NCBI GenBank assembly: GCA_030612605.1
Contig: JAUWNO010000024.1
Coordinates: forward strand, 1-12,719
Length of the DNA: 12,719 nt
Direction: 5' to 3'
From: Armatimonadota bacterium
GTDB lineage: Bacteria; Cloacimonadota; Cloacimonadia; Cloacimonadales; TCS61
Shown here: positions 6,147 through 12,719 of the stretch, piece after piece
How the letters are laid out: every line of letters begins with the position of its first letter
Position numbering within the stretch: the first letter of the stretch is position 1
Program-made: the position numbers and the translations under genes
Notes under the pieces: generated by a model
Seen by the model: only the letters and a program-made list of their open reading frames with translations
Database searches by the model: none
What the model was told of the DNA's origin: nothing

Positions 6147-7955
6147 TTAATTTTCCTTAATCCAATTAACTAAACCTTTTGCTTCAAAGATCGCCATCAG
6201 CTCGACAGGAAGCGGAGCAAATTTGAATTCTTTATCATTGATTTTCACAAATCCATTTTCCAAACTCACATCCACTTTATCTCCCTGTTTATAAGCATCT
6301 ACCACTTCCGGCAGCACAATAATTGGAAGTCCTTGATTTACCGAGGAACGATAGAAAATCCGATTCACAGATTTCACGATGACTGCTTTTATTCCAGCAT
6401 GAGCCAGTCCAACAGCGGGATGTTCGCGTGAACTTCCACAACCAAAATTTTCGCCAGCAATCATCACATCACCAACTTGTACTTTCTTAGTAAAATTCTC
6501 ATCGAAGTCCACAAACAGGTACGGCATAATGGCTTCAGGATCGGAGCTGAGAACCTGATATGTAAGATTTCCGGCAAACATCTGATCTGTATTCAGATTA
6601 TCCACATCAGCATAATTCCAGGTGCCTGCTTCCTTCCTATTATCATCAGGTTGAATATCAACGGTAGTGCTTTGTGTTTTTGGATATGGATATTTATCTG
6701 TAAATGCTTTACCACGCGGATCGGTGATCTCACCTGCAATTGCACTGTAAGCCACGCAGGCAGGAGAAGCCAGGAAAATTTCGGCTTCTTTGTTTCCCAT
6801 GCGACCCTTAAAGTTACGATTTGCAGTAGAAATAACAGTGTATCCATCAGCCGGAATACCCTGTCCGGTTCCCAGACATGGTCCGCATGAAACTGCCAGC
6901 ACGCTGGCACCTGCGTTCATAAGTTTGGTTGTCAGACCTTCTTCGATCATTTGCAGATATATTTCTTTGGAAGCTGGGATCACCAATAATTGGAATCCTT
7001 CGGCAACTTTTTTCCCATCCAGAATTTCTGCAGCGATGCGAATATCTTCTAATCGACCATTTGTGCATGTTCCAATGAGACCTTGATTTAGTTTTGTTCC
7101 CTGAACTTCCGAAACAGCTTTCACATTATCAACGTGATGAGGTGCTGCAACAAGAGGGAATATATCTTCTAAGTTCAATTCAATCTCTCGCTCATAAACT
7201 GCATCTTCATCTGCCCAAACACCATTCTGAACTTCCGAATGTTTCGACTCCGTCGAATCTTCGGAATGTTGCTGCAAAAAAACTTCCAAAACTTCATCCA
7301 GTGGAAATACAGCATTCTTAGCACCCATCTCAGAAGCCAGGTTGGCAAGAGTCATTCTCTGAGCCATAGAAAGAGTTTTCACTCCTTCACCATGATATTC
7401 GATGCTCATATAATTTGCTCCGGCAGAACCGATCATTCCAATTATCCACAACGAAATATCTTTGGCATAAACTCCAGATTTTAATTTACCATTCAATGTT
7501 ACTTTTAATGTGTTGGGAACAAGGAACCAGGTTTCACCCCGTTTCCAAATACCAGCTGATTCTGTTCTATCGATTCCAGCAGCAAGAGCATTGAAAGCAC
7601 CGGCAGTACAAGTGTGACTGTCACTACCCACAATTACCATTCCTGGTTTGGCATGATAGCTCATTACCTGATGACAGATTCCCTCACCAACATCGTGGAA
7701 TTTTTTTATGCCTTGTCCATTTACAAAGTCACGGATAGTTTGATATTGATTTGCCAGCTTGGCATTGGTAGGTGGAGCATTGTGATCGAGAACAACGAGA
7801 AGTTGATCTGCATTAAAAACTTTTTCTCCACCCATTTTATTGAATGTATTCTTTATACTGGCAGTGTTATCGTGGGTGAGAACAATATCTGGTTTACGAA
7901 AAACAATCGCACCTCTTTCTGCATCGAGTATTTTTTCAACAAAAGTTTTTCCCAT
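6147..7955 (-). CDS. Fused aconitase/isopropylmalate dehydratase-family enzyme A
   Basis: The product is 602 residues joining a LeuC/HacA-type large part (about 1-415) to a LeuD/HacB-type small part (about 447-602), equivalent to two subunits in most bacteria. Such enzymes isomerise a hydroxy acid by removing and re-adding water at a [4Fe-4S] cluster. The cluster ligands are Cys297 (GTCTNGR), Cys357 and Cys360 (SCGPCLG). GSDSHTCTAGA (110-120) and the active-site loop GCGSSREH (505-512) are intact. Citrate, isopropylmalate, homocitrate or a methylated malate are all possible substrates; the fused type does not tell. I choose ATG 7955, six bases after GGAGG. Residues about 229-246 are an extra loop made from a DNA palindrome. 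It follows the FISUMP gene by 116 bases and precedes mntA. Confidence 0.92.
   Translation of the reverse strand: MGKTFVEKILDAERGAIVFRKPDIVLTHDNTASIKNTFNKMGGEKVFNADQLLVVLDHNAPPTNAKLANQYQTIRDFVNGQGIKKFHDVGEGICHQVMSYHAKPGMVIVGSDSHTCTAGAFNALAAGIDRTESAGIWKRGETWFLVPNTLKVTLNGKLKSGVYAKDISLWIIGMIGSAGANYMSIEYHGEGVKTLSMAQRMTLANLASEMGAKNAVFPLDEVLEVFLQQHSEDSTESKHSEVQNGVWADEDAVYEREIELNLEDIFPLVAAPHHVDNVKAVSEVQGTKLNQGLIGTCTNGRLEDIRIAAEILDGKKVAEGFQLLVIPASKEIYLQMIEEGLTTKLMNAGASVLAVSCGPCLGTGQGIPADGYTVISTANRNFKGRMGNKEAEIFLASPACVAYSAIAGEITDPRGKAFTDKYPYPKTQSTTVDIQPDDNRKEAGTWNYADVDNLNTDQMFAGNLTYQVLSSDPEAIMPYLFVDFDENFTKKVQVGDVMIAGENFGCGSSREHPAVGLAHAGIKAVIVKSVNRIFYRSSVNQGLPIIVLPEVVDAYKQGDKVDVSLENGFVKINDKEFKFAPLPVELMAIFEAKGLVNWIKEN
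6207..6233. repeat. Direct repeat, right copy, inside the 3' end of enzyme A
   Basis: This is the partner of 5434-5460, 25 of 27 bases identical. It encodes the KEFKFAPLP segment of the intact enzyme. Confidence 0.8.
7233..7266. repeat. Nested palindrome inside the enzyme A coding sequence
   Basis: Two perfect inverted repeats are nested: ttccgaa/ttcggaa (7233-7239 and 7260-7266) around ttcgac/gtcgaa (7243-7248 and 7252-7257), with a three-base loop. It is translated in frame as part of a Ser/Glu/His-rich loop and resembles dispersed intergenic palindromes rather than enzyme sequence. Confidence 0.7.
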
Positions 7956-8019
7956 TTTTTCCTCCAATTATTTATCACAGAGTTCACTGAGAACACTGAG
8001 TTATTTAACAACGAACAAC

Positions 8020-8032
8020 ATGAATATCCAAT
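8020..8032. repeat. Inverted repeat, left copy, flanking the FISUMP gene
   Basis: atgaatatccaat is the exact reverse complement of 8853-8865. Looser similarity continues beyond it to about 8055 (…tttgaatgat), as in a degenerate intergenic repeat family. Confidence 0.55.
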
Positions 8033-8071
8033 ATCGAACTAGGAATTTTGAATGATCAAGTAATTCATTCA

Positions 8072-8797
8072 TTAATTATCTTTTACTAACCGAACAGAAT
8101 GCCCGTATTGCTTACTGTTATCGTAACGACTGACTCCTAAATAAAGATAGTGCACGTTCCGTACCCAAGCGTGAGTATCATTGCTCTCGGTAGAAGACCA
8201 AAAGTATCCACCATTGCTTATACGGCCGTAATAACCACTGCCGCTGTTGCGGTACCCACCCGGAAGAGCACTAAAGCCGCTTGTACCAAATTCAGGGTCG
8301 TTTGCAAAATCCCCATATATCCATAAGTCTGCATTTCCCGCAAGTTGACTACCTTGGTTAGTTCCTCGCAAACCTATACTGTTCGCTTCGCTCTCGCTCA
8401 TACCAAGTGCCATCTCAAGTTCCATCCACTCCGCATCGGTCGGTACATGCCAACCTTCTGGTGCAAGCATACTTGTATTCACTGCATACCAGTTATAAAG
8501 ATAACCATAAGTGTCTGCATTACTTTCATTATTGTCATAAACACAATATGCACCATCGTAATCATTTACCCAATTATCATCACTGGTTAAGTTTGGTATC
8601 TCGCTACCATCGTTGTAATGCGTTACTTTTAAGTTAGTGGTTATACATATTTGGTTGCCTATTTGTACTGTTTCATAAATGTTGCCGTCGTAATCTACGC
8701 AAACTACATTTTCATCATTTTCCGTTGGGTTTTCTTCACAATTAACCAATAAAACAAGTAAGATTAATAGAAACAACAACTTAAACATCTTTTTCAT
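8072..8797 (-). CDS. FISUMP-domain lipoprotein
   Basis: The product is 241 residues. Residues 1-19 are a hydrophobic signal and Cys20 (LLVNC) is a likely lipid-attachment site, although Asn before the Cys is unusual. The rest is one FISUMP domain (Fibrobacter succinogenes major paralogous domain): DYDGNIYETVQIGNQ (35-49), NLKVTHYNDG, YGYLYNWYAV, GWHVPTDAEW (115-124), FSALPGGYRN, YFWSSTES and a closing SVRLVKD. The WMAEN stretch common after IGNQ is replaced by CITTN. The family is expanded in FCB bacteria and found on cell surfaces; its ligand is unknown. AGGAG lies six bases before ATG 8797. It breaks up two related metabolic genes with no functional link and is flanked by inverted repeats, so it was probably inserted there. 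Confidence 0.92.
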   Translation of the reverse strand: MKKMFKLLFLLILLVLLVNCEENPTENDENVVCVDYDGNIYETVQIGNQICITTNLKVTHYNDGSEIPNLTSDDNWVNDYDGAYCVYDNNESNADTYGYLYNWYAVNTSMLAPEGWHVPTDAEWMELEMALGMSESEANSIGLRGTNQGSQLAGNADLWIYGDFANDPEFGTSGFSALPGGYRNSGSGYYGRISNGGYFWSSTESNDTHAWVRNVHYLYLGVSRYDNSKQYGHSVRLVKDN

Positions 8798-8852
8798 ACT
8801 TACTCCTAATCTTTTTATTTTTTAACTCATCATTGAAAGTACTTTGTTGATT

Positions 8853-8865
8853 ATTGGATATTCAT
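8853..8865. repeat. Inverted repeat, right copy, flanking the FISUMP gene
   Basis: attggatattcat is the exact reverse complement of 8020-8032. It lies in the gap between enzyme B and the FISUMP start, next to aattcctaactcctaattcg, another repeat-like string. Confidence 0.55.
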
Positions 8866-8886
8866 TCCTTTTGCAATTCCTAACTC

Positions 8887-10710
8887 CTAATTCGTAATTA
8901 CCCTAAGTAGCCCATCTCGTTTATAAATTTCCATCTGAACATCAAAGAATTTACTGATTTCAACTTTCTTGCCATTTTTCAGGTTTTCAATAATTCCATT
9001 TTCAATGTCGATTCTTACTTTATCTCTTTGTTTGAGTCCAAGTTCATCGATATTTGTGTAAGTTAAAATTGGAAAAGCTGCATTGATAGCATTTCGTTCG
9101 TAAATTGCACCGAAGGATTCAGCTATAATTATCTGAACACCAAGTGATTTGAAACAATCTACAGCCTGCTGACGTGAACTTCCTGCACCAAAGTTTTTTC
9201 CTGTAATTATTATATCGCCTGATTCTGCTTTTGTGGCAAAATCTTTCCAGCCTTCCAGGTTATCAAACGTGTATTGTCCCATCTCGTCGATGTCAGTAAT
9301 TGTGAGATAACGATTGTGGAAGATCATATCGGTATCAATATCATCTTTATCGATCAACCAAACCTTTCCTTCGATTACAGCAGGTTTCTGGGAAACTGAT
9401 TTATCTTTTTTGGAAACTTCTACTTTTTTAATTTTTCCTGTAGCCTTAAATTCTGCCGGCTTTTCTGGAATTCTATCGGGAGTTGTAATATAACCTGCAA
9501 TTGTTGATGCTGCTACTTCTGCTGGAGAACCAAGATAAACTTCTCCCTTTCCCTGCTTGCCTGCAAAGTTTCTGTTTCCGGTGCTTATGGTTACTTCTCC
9601 GGGTCCATTTTGTCCGATCTGTCCTGCGGCACAACCTGCGCAACCAGCATTTCCGATTAAAGCACCAGCACTTTTAAAGATGTCGATTATTCCTTCTTCC
9701 AGGCATTGATTCCAAACATCATCGGTAGAAGGAACTATTTTCAAAATTACTCCAGGAGCTGTTTTTCTTCCTTTCAGAATTTTTGCAACTTCCCTCATAT
9801 CCTCGATTCTTCCATTTGTACAACTTCCAATAAAACCGGAATCTATTTTTGTTTGGAAGACTTCGTCAATACTTACAGAATCATCAGGGTGACCCGGGCG
9901 GGAAACCATCGGGATAAATTTGGAAATATCCAGTTCCAGTTCCTGATCGTAAACAGCATCTTTATCAGCTTCAACTTTGGTTAACTTTCTACCTGAACGG
10001 GTTTCGCAGTATTCCATCACTGCATCCGAAGGAGTAATCAGCACAATTATTGCTCCCATCTCTGTTGCCATCGACGAGATCGTGATCCTTTCATCCAAAC
10101 TCAGTTTCTCGACCTCTTCACCATACAATTCTACCGCATAACCTAAAAGTGTATTAGCTCCATATTTATTTAGAAGATTCAGTACAATATCTTTGGCATA
10201 AATATTTTGGGGACGTTTACCATTTAAAGTAAGTTTAATAGATTTGGGAACTTTGAACCAGCTTTTTCCGCTTGCCCAGGCAGCAGCAATATCCTGATCT
10301 CCCATTCCCTGTCCAAAAGCACCAATCGAACCCAGAATATTAGCGTGAGAATCCGTTGAGATAAAAGTGCAACCCGGAGTTGCCAGTCCTTTATCTATCA
10401 CAAGATGCGTTCCAATACCAGAATTCACATCATAAACTTTTATTCCTTTTTCGCGTGCATACATTCGGCAAAATTGCTGACTCGTTGCATATTTTGGATC
10501 AGAAGTTGTCGGATAGCAGTCAAAAGTGAAGAAAGTTTTACTGATATCATCAACTTCCAGTCCGTTATTTATCAGATTCTTTACTACATTTGGTCCGCCA
10601 AAATCTCTGGCGGCACGTACATCGATTCCAATATCGATGATCTCACCTGGCACAACAACATCTTTAGTAGAGTGGTTTGCCAGGATCTTTTCAATCATAG
10701 TTAAGCCCAT
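8887..10710 (-). CDS. Fused aconitase/isopropylmalate dehydratase-family enzyme B
   Basis: The product is 607 residues: a LeuC/HacA-type large part (about 1-412), a Lys-rich linker (about 417-445) and a LeuD/HacB-type small part (about 447-607). The [4Fe-4S] ligands are Cys297 (GSCTNGR), Cys357 and Cys360 (NAGCAGCAAGQ). STDSHANILGSIGAFGQGMGDQD (118-140) marks a subfamily different from enzyme A. The small part has IDTDMIFHNRYLT and GAGSSRQQAVDCF, with Gln where A has Glu-His. A and B are distant paralogues and probably act on different substrates, for example one as aconitase and one in 2-oxoacid chain elongation, but this is inference. GGAG lies seven bases before ATG 10710. It follows the HD gene across 221 bases of repeats and precedes the FISUMP gene. 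Confidence 0.92.
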   Translation of the reverse strand: MGLTMIEKILANHSTKDVVVPGEIIDIGIDVRAARDFGGPNVVKNLINNGLEVDDISKTFFTFDCYPTTSDPKYATSQQFCRMYAREKGIKVYDVNSGIGTHLVIDKGLATPGCTFISTDSHANILGSIGAFGQGMGDQDIAAAWASGKSWFKVPKSIKLTLNGKRPQNIYAKDIVLNLLNKYGANTLLGYAVELYGEEVEKLSLDERITISSMATEMGAIIVLITPSDAVMEYCETRSGRKLTKVEADKDAVYDQELELDISKFIPMVSRPGHPDDSVSIDEVFQTKIDSGFIGSCTNGRIEDMREVAKILKGRKTAPGVILKIVPSTDDVWNQCLEEGIIDIFKSAGALIGNAGCAGCAAGQIGQNGPGEVTISTGNRNFAGKQGKGEVYLGSPAEVAASTIAGYITTPDRIPEKPAEFKATGKIKKVEVSKKDKSVSQKPAVIEGKVWLIDKDDIDTDMIFHNRYLTITDIDEMGQYTFDNLEGWKDFATKAESGDIIITGKNFGAGSSRQQAVDCFKSLGVQIIIAESFGAIYERNAINAAFPILTYTNIDELGLKQRDKVRIDIENGIIENLKNGKKVEISKFFDVQMEIYKRDGLLRVITN

Positions 10711-10730
10711 TATTTTCTCCTTATTATTCC

Positions 10731-10854
10731 TGTCATCCTGAGGAATCTTGTAGCTTTACTTTCGAAGGATCTCGTGAATAATCTCACAGCTTTACTTCTC
10801 GTGAAAAGTCGAGATTCTTCCTAAGAACAACGAGCAAGAAACGTCAGAAAGACA
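10731..10854. repeat. TGTC...GACA dispersed repeat, full-length copy
   Basis: The ends are imperfect inverted repeats: tgtcatcctgaggaatcttg against the complement of the right end, 15 of 20 matching. Inside, agctttactt (10752, 10788) and ctcgtgaa (10771, 10798) each occur twice, a partial internal duplication. The right 43 bases recur at 11643-11685. It separates the HD gene from enzyme B. Confidence 0.65.
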
Positions 10855-10861
10855 ATACATT

Positions 10862-10932
10862 AAACTTCGCTAAGGCAACACACCCCACGGCTAAAGCCGT
10901 ACCCCTCTCAAGAGGGGATTTTCGCGAAGTTT
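10862..10932 (-). repeat. Three-hairpin palindromic unit touching the HD gene stop
   Basis: The outer stem aaacttcgc/gcgaagttt (10862-10870 and 10924-10932) encloses two perfect hairpins: acggct/agccgt (10887-10900) and cccctct/agagggg (10902-10917). The outer arm touches the stop codon of the HD gene, so the unit forms the 3' end of its transcript and may protect or terminate it; no strong T-run follows. Confidence 0.65.
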
Positions 10933-11477
10933 TATACTTTCAATCTTTCTTTGAACGGCAGAAAAGTCATAAAATCTGCATGGTGAACAAGATATGCTTC
11001 AGTTGTTCTTTTCACCATATTCCCTTCACCGGCATGTGTTGCAATGATATGACAAACTTCTGCCGGACAACCAAATTCTTCTGCCAAAGATACACCGCTG
11101 AAAGGATGACGAAGATATTTCCCATAAGTTCCTTGAACTGCTCTACCATTTTCATCTAGAACATATTCTAATAATTTACCAACATCTGCCAATATCGCTC
11201 CTGCTATCAAAACATCCATATTTACTGGAAGTTCTCCATGATAAAATTCATTACATTTTTCACCTGCAGCTTTGGCAATATGAACCACACTGCGTTTGTG
11301 ATCCATGAAAGTAACTTTCAGATCGGGTCCGCACAACAATGTAAAAGGAATGTTCTGTAGATCGGTTGCCGTGAGAACGCTTCTCTGAAGAGCAGCTTCC
11401 CAGGTTTTGGAAACTTTCTCTCTTAATTCATCATTTTTGATCCAGGCAATTTCAGGCCAGAGTTCCAAAGTATTCAT
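10932..11477 (-). CDS. Variant HD-domain protein (phosphohydrolase-like)
   Basis: The product is 181 residues with an HD-superfamily pattern: DHKRSVVHIAKAA (59-71, first His60), GAILADVGKLLEY (93-105), RHPFSGVSLA (123-132), IIATHAGEG (144-152) and VHHADF (164-169). In ordinary HD enzymes the second element reads HDxGK; here it is Ala97-Asp98, so one metal-binding His is missing while the Asp and later His/Asp residues remain. It may bind one metal, hydrolyse an unusual substrate or be a regulator. AGGAG lies eight bases before ATG 11477. It sits between a dehydrogenase and a fused aconitase, which suggests a link to that pathway, but repeat-filled gaps of about 220 bases on both sides weaken the operon case. 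Confidence 0.85.
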   Translation of the reverse strand: MNTLELWPEIAWIKNDELREKVSKTWEAALQRSVLTATDLQNIPFTLLCGPDLKVTFMDHKRSVVHIAKAAGEKCNEFYHGELPVNMDVLIAGAILADVGKLLEYVLDENGRAVQGTYGKYLRHPFSGVSLAEEFGCPAEVCHIIATHAGEGNMVKRTTEAYLVHHADFMTFLPFKERLKV

Positions 11478-11526
11478 TTTTTTCTCCTAAAATTAAATTA
11501 TCATCATGAAAAATTTATTGTCGCGT

Positions 11527-11623
11527 CCCCCTTGGAAAGGGGGAATTAAAGGGGGTTTTCCTTGAAATATAATTTATCATTGATCTTACCAAACCCCTCT
11601 GTGTCTCCCCTTACAAAGGGGAG
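11527..11623. repeat. C-rich twin-hairpin dispersed repeat, copy 3
   Basis: The left hairpin is ccccctt/aaggggg (11527-11543, 3-base loop) and the right hairpin is ctcccctt/aaggggag (11605-11623, 3-base loop), separated by about 60 bases. It has the same layout as copies 1 and 2 and occupies the gap between the dehydrogenase and HD genes. Confidence 0.7.
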
Positions 11624-11642
11624 TTTACACATCTATTATTCC

Positions 11643-11685
11643 AGATTCTTTCATAGAACAACGTGCAAAAAACGTCAGAAAGACA
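11643..11685. repeat. TGTC...GACA dispersed repeat, partial copy
   Basis: It matches 10812-10854 at 38 of 43 positions and in the same orientation, ending in cgtcagaaagaca. Only the right end of the element is present. The two copies bracket the HD gene. Confidence 0.7.
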
Positions 11686-11696
11686 TAATATATTTT

Positions 11697-12719
11697 TTAT
11701 AACGCTGCAATAATTGCGTCTGTCATTTCAGATGTAGAAGCAGCACCATTTTCCAGTACTTCCTGGCAGCCACGCATTTTCTGCATGTCATAAGCGCGAA
11801 CTTTGCCTTCTTCCACAACTTTGGCGATTGCTTTGCGGATACGGGCAGCTTTTTCAACTTCACCAATATGATCGAGCATCATACAGGCACTCATTATCAT
11901 TGCGATAGGATTAACGATTGAAGGATCAAGATTCTCATATTTGGGAGCAGAACCGTGAGTAGGTTCAAATATAGCTACTTCTTCTCCGATATTAGCACTA
12001 CAGGCAAATCCCAATCCACCGATAAGTCCGGCAAATCCATCAGAAACAATATCACCAAACATATTACCGGCAATAATGATTCCGTATTTTTCAGGATCTT
12101 TGGTCAGCCACATCATTTGAGCATCGATGTTTGTGTAATTGAACCAGATGTCTTCATATTCTTTTTCCATTTCACGACAGATAGCCAGCATCATGCCGCT
12201 GGTTTCACGGATCACATTTGGCTTTTCGCAAAGAGTAACTCTTTCATAACCAAATTTTTTGGCATATTCAAAAGCAGAACGGCAAATTCTTTCGGAAAAC
12301 TTTTTAGTGAAAATTCTGGTAGAAATAGCTACTTCTTCTTTGGGACTCCAGCCGAAATTCTTAGCAAATTTTGGATGTGTCATCAAAGCATCATAAACCT
12401 GTTCCGGTGGATCTGTCCATTCCACACCACCATACAAACCTTCAGTGTTTTGACGGAAAACAACAACGTTAACTTCCGGTTCTTCGATAGTATCATTCGG
12501 ACCTTTTCGGATAAAGTTGAGTGGATTTCCTTTGAAAGAAATACAAGGACGCTGACAAATATCCAAAGTAAAATGCTGACGCAATCCCACTATAGGACTA
12601 TAATAAACATAACCTTTTCCTTCAAGCTTCGGATCGAGCTCTTTTGCAGCTTCAGTTTTTGGTTTGGAAGTTATCGCTCCAAACAAACTGATCTTGTGCT
12701 TTTCTAAAAGATCTAAGGT
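11697..12719 (-). CDS. Isocitrate/isopropylmalate dehydrogenase-family enzyme (partial; N-terminus off the right edge)
   Basis: There are 340 visible residues, and the frame is open through the window edge (TLDLLEKHKIS precedes LFGAITSKP), so the TTG at 12686 is an internal Leu codon and not the start. The family oxidises and decarboxylates a 2-hydroxy-3-carboxy acid. Visible motifs: GLRQHFTLDICQRP, then FRQNTEGLYGGVEW (substrate-binding arginines), CEKPNVIRETSG (conserved Lys), AGNMFGDIVSDGFAGLIGG (metal-binding Asp residues) and FEPTHGSAPKYENL (cofactor pocket). The LRQ...RP arrangement looks like isocitrate dehydrogenase more than isopropylmalate dehydrogenase. Lys-Tyr after HGSAP recalls the NADP-binding pair of E. 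coli isocitrate dehydrogenase. Two aconitase-type enzymes downstream fit such a role. Exact substrate and cofactor are not certain. Confidence 0.92.
   Translation of the reverse strand, partial: TLDLLEKHKISLFGAITSKPKTEAAKELDPKLEGKGYVYYSPIVGLRQHFTLDICQRPCISFKGNPLNFIRKGPNDTIEEPEVNVVVFRQNTEGLYGGVEWTDPPEQVYDALMTHPKFAKNFGWSPKEEVAISTRIFTKKFSERICRSAFEYAKKFGYERVTLCEKPNVIRETSGMMLAICREMEKEYEDIWFNYTNIDAQMMWLTKDPEKYGIIIAGNMFGDIVSDGFAGLIGGLGFACSANIGEEVAIFEPTHGSAPKYENLDPSIVNPIAMIMSACMMLDHIGEVEKAARIRKAIAKVVEEGKVRAYDMQKMRGCQEVLENGAASTSEMTDAIIAAL

Noticed and set aside
6477..6890. 137-residue plus-strand open frame, and similar ones at 7614-8042 and 2057-2404
   Set aside because: All are antisense shadows of well-supported minus-strand genes, with no ribosome site or known domain.
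10711..11696. CRISPR array from the repeated 43-base segments
   Set aside because: Only two copies about 830 bases apart with a gene between them; no regular spacers and no cas genes.
11955..12707. 250-residue open frame on the plus strand
   Set aside because: It runs antisense to the dehydrogenase, whose motifs are unmistakable; the product has no recognisable domain and is Ser/Phe/Asn-rich as antisense of AT-rich genes tends to be.

Overview
The window looks like chromosomal DNA of an AT-rich bacterium of the FCB superphylum. Candidatus Cloacimonadota is my best guess, but that is inference. The clues are a GWxTD-domain protein, a FISUMP-domain lipoprotein, LemA/TPM membrane genes, fused aconitase-family enzymes and gaps full of dispersed palindromic repeats. 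Every gene I can support lies on the minus strand, so transcription runs from the right edge to the left. Both end genes are cut by the window.

Right part (about 12.7 to 6.1 kb): a metabolic block. It starts with an isocitrate/isopropylmalate-type dehydrogenase, then a small variant HD-domain protein, then two fused large-plus-small-subunit enzymes of the aconitase/isopropylmalate dehydratase superfamily (B at 8887-10710, A at 6147-7955). Together they could run a citrate-to-2-oxoglutarate type hydrolyase/oxidative decarboxylation sequence, or parallel chain-elongation steps. The substrates cannot be fixed from sequence alone. A FISUMP lipoprotein gene sits between B and A and is flanked by inverted copies of an intergenic repeat.

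Centre (about 6.1 to 4.1 kb): an MntA/HepT-type nucleotidyltransferase/HEPN toxin-antitoxin pair, then a remnant of the last 25 codons of gene A. The toxin-antitoxin pair is therefore bracketed by two copies of the same gene tail, which is the most interesting structure here. Next come a single-RRM RNA-binding protein with a hairpin in its leader, a 573-base gap filled with a nested inverted-repeat element, and a YpzJ-type zinc-ribbon protein.

Left part (about 4.1 kb to 1): a possible small membrane protein, a half-size EamA transporter, LemA, a membrane-TPM fusion, a YgcG-like secreted TPM protein with a glycine-rich tail, and the start of a GWxTD protein. LemA and the two TPM proteins form a known envelope-associated neighbourhood.

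Dispersed repeats occur in most of the larger gaps, and one palindrome appears to have been absorbed in frame into enzyme A. No tRNA, rRNA, CRISPR array, transposase or integrase was seen.
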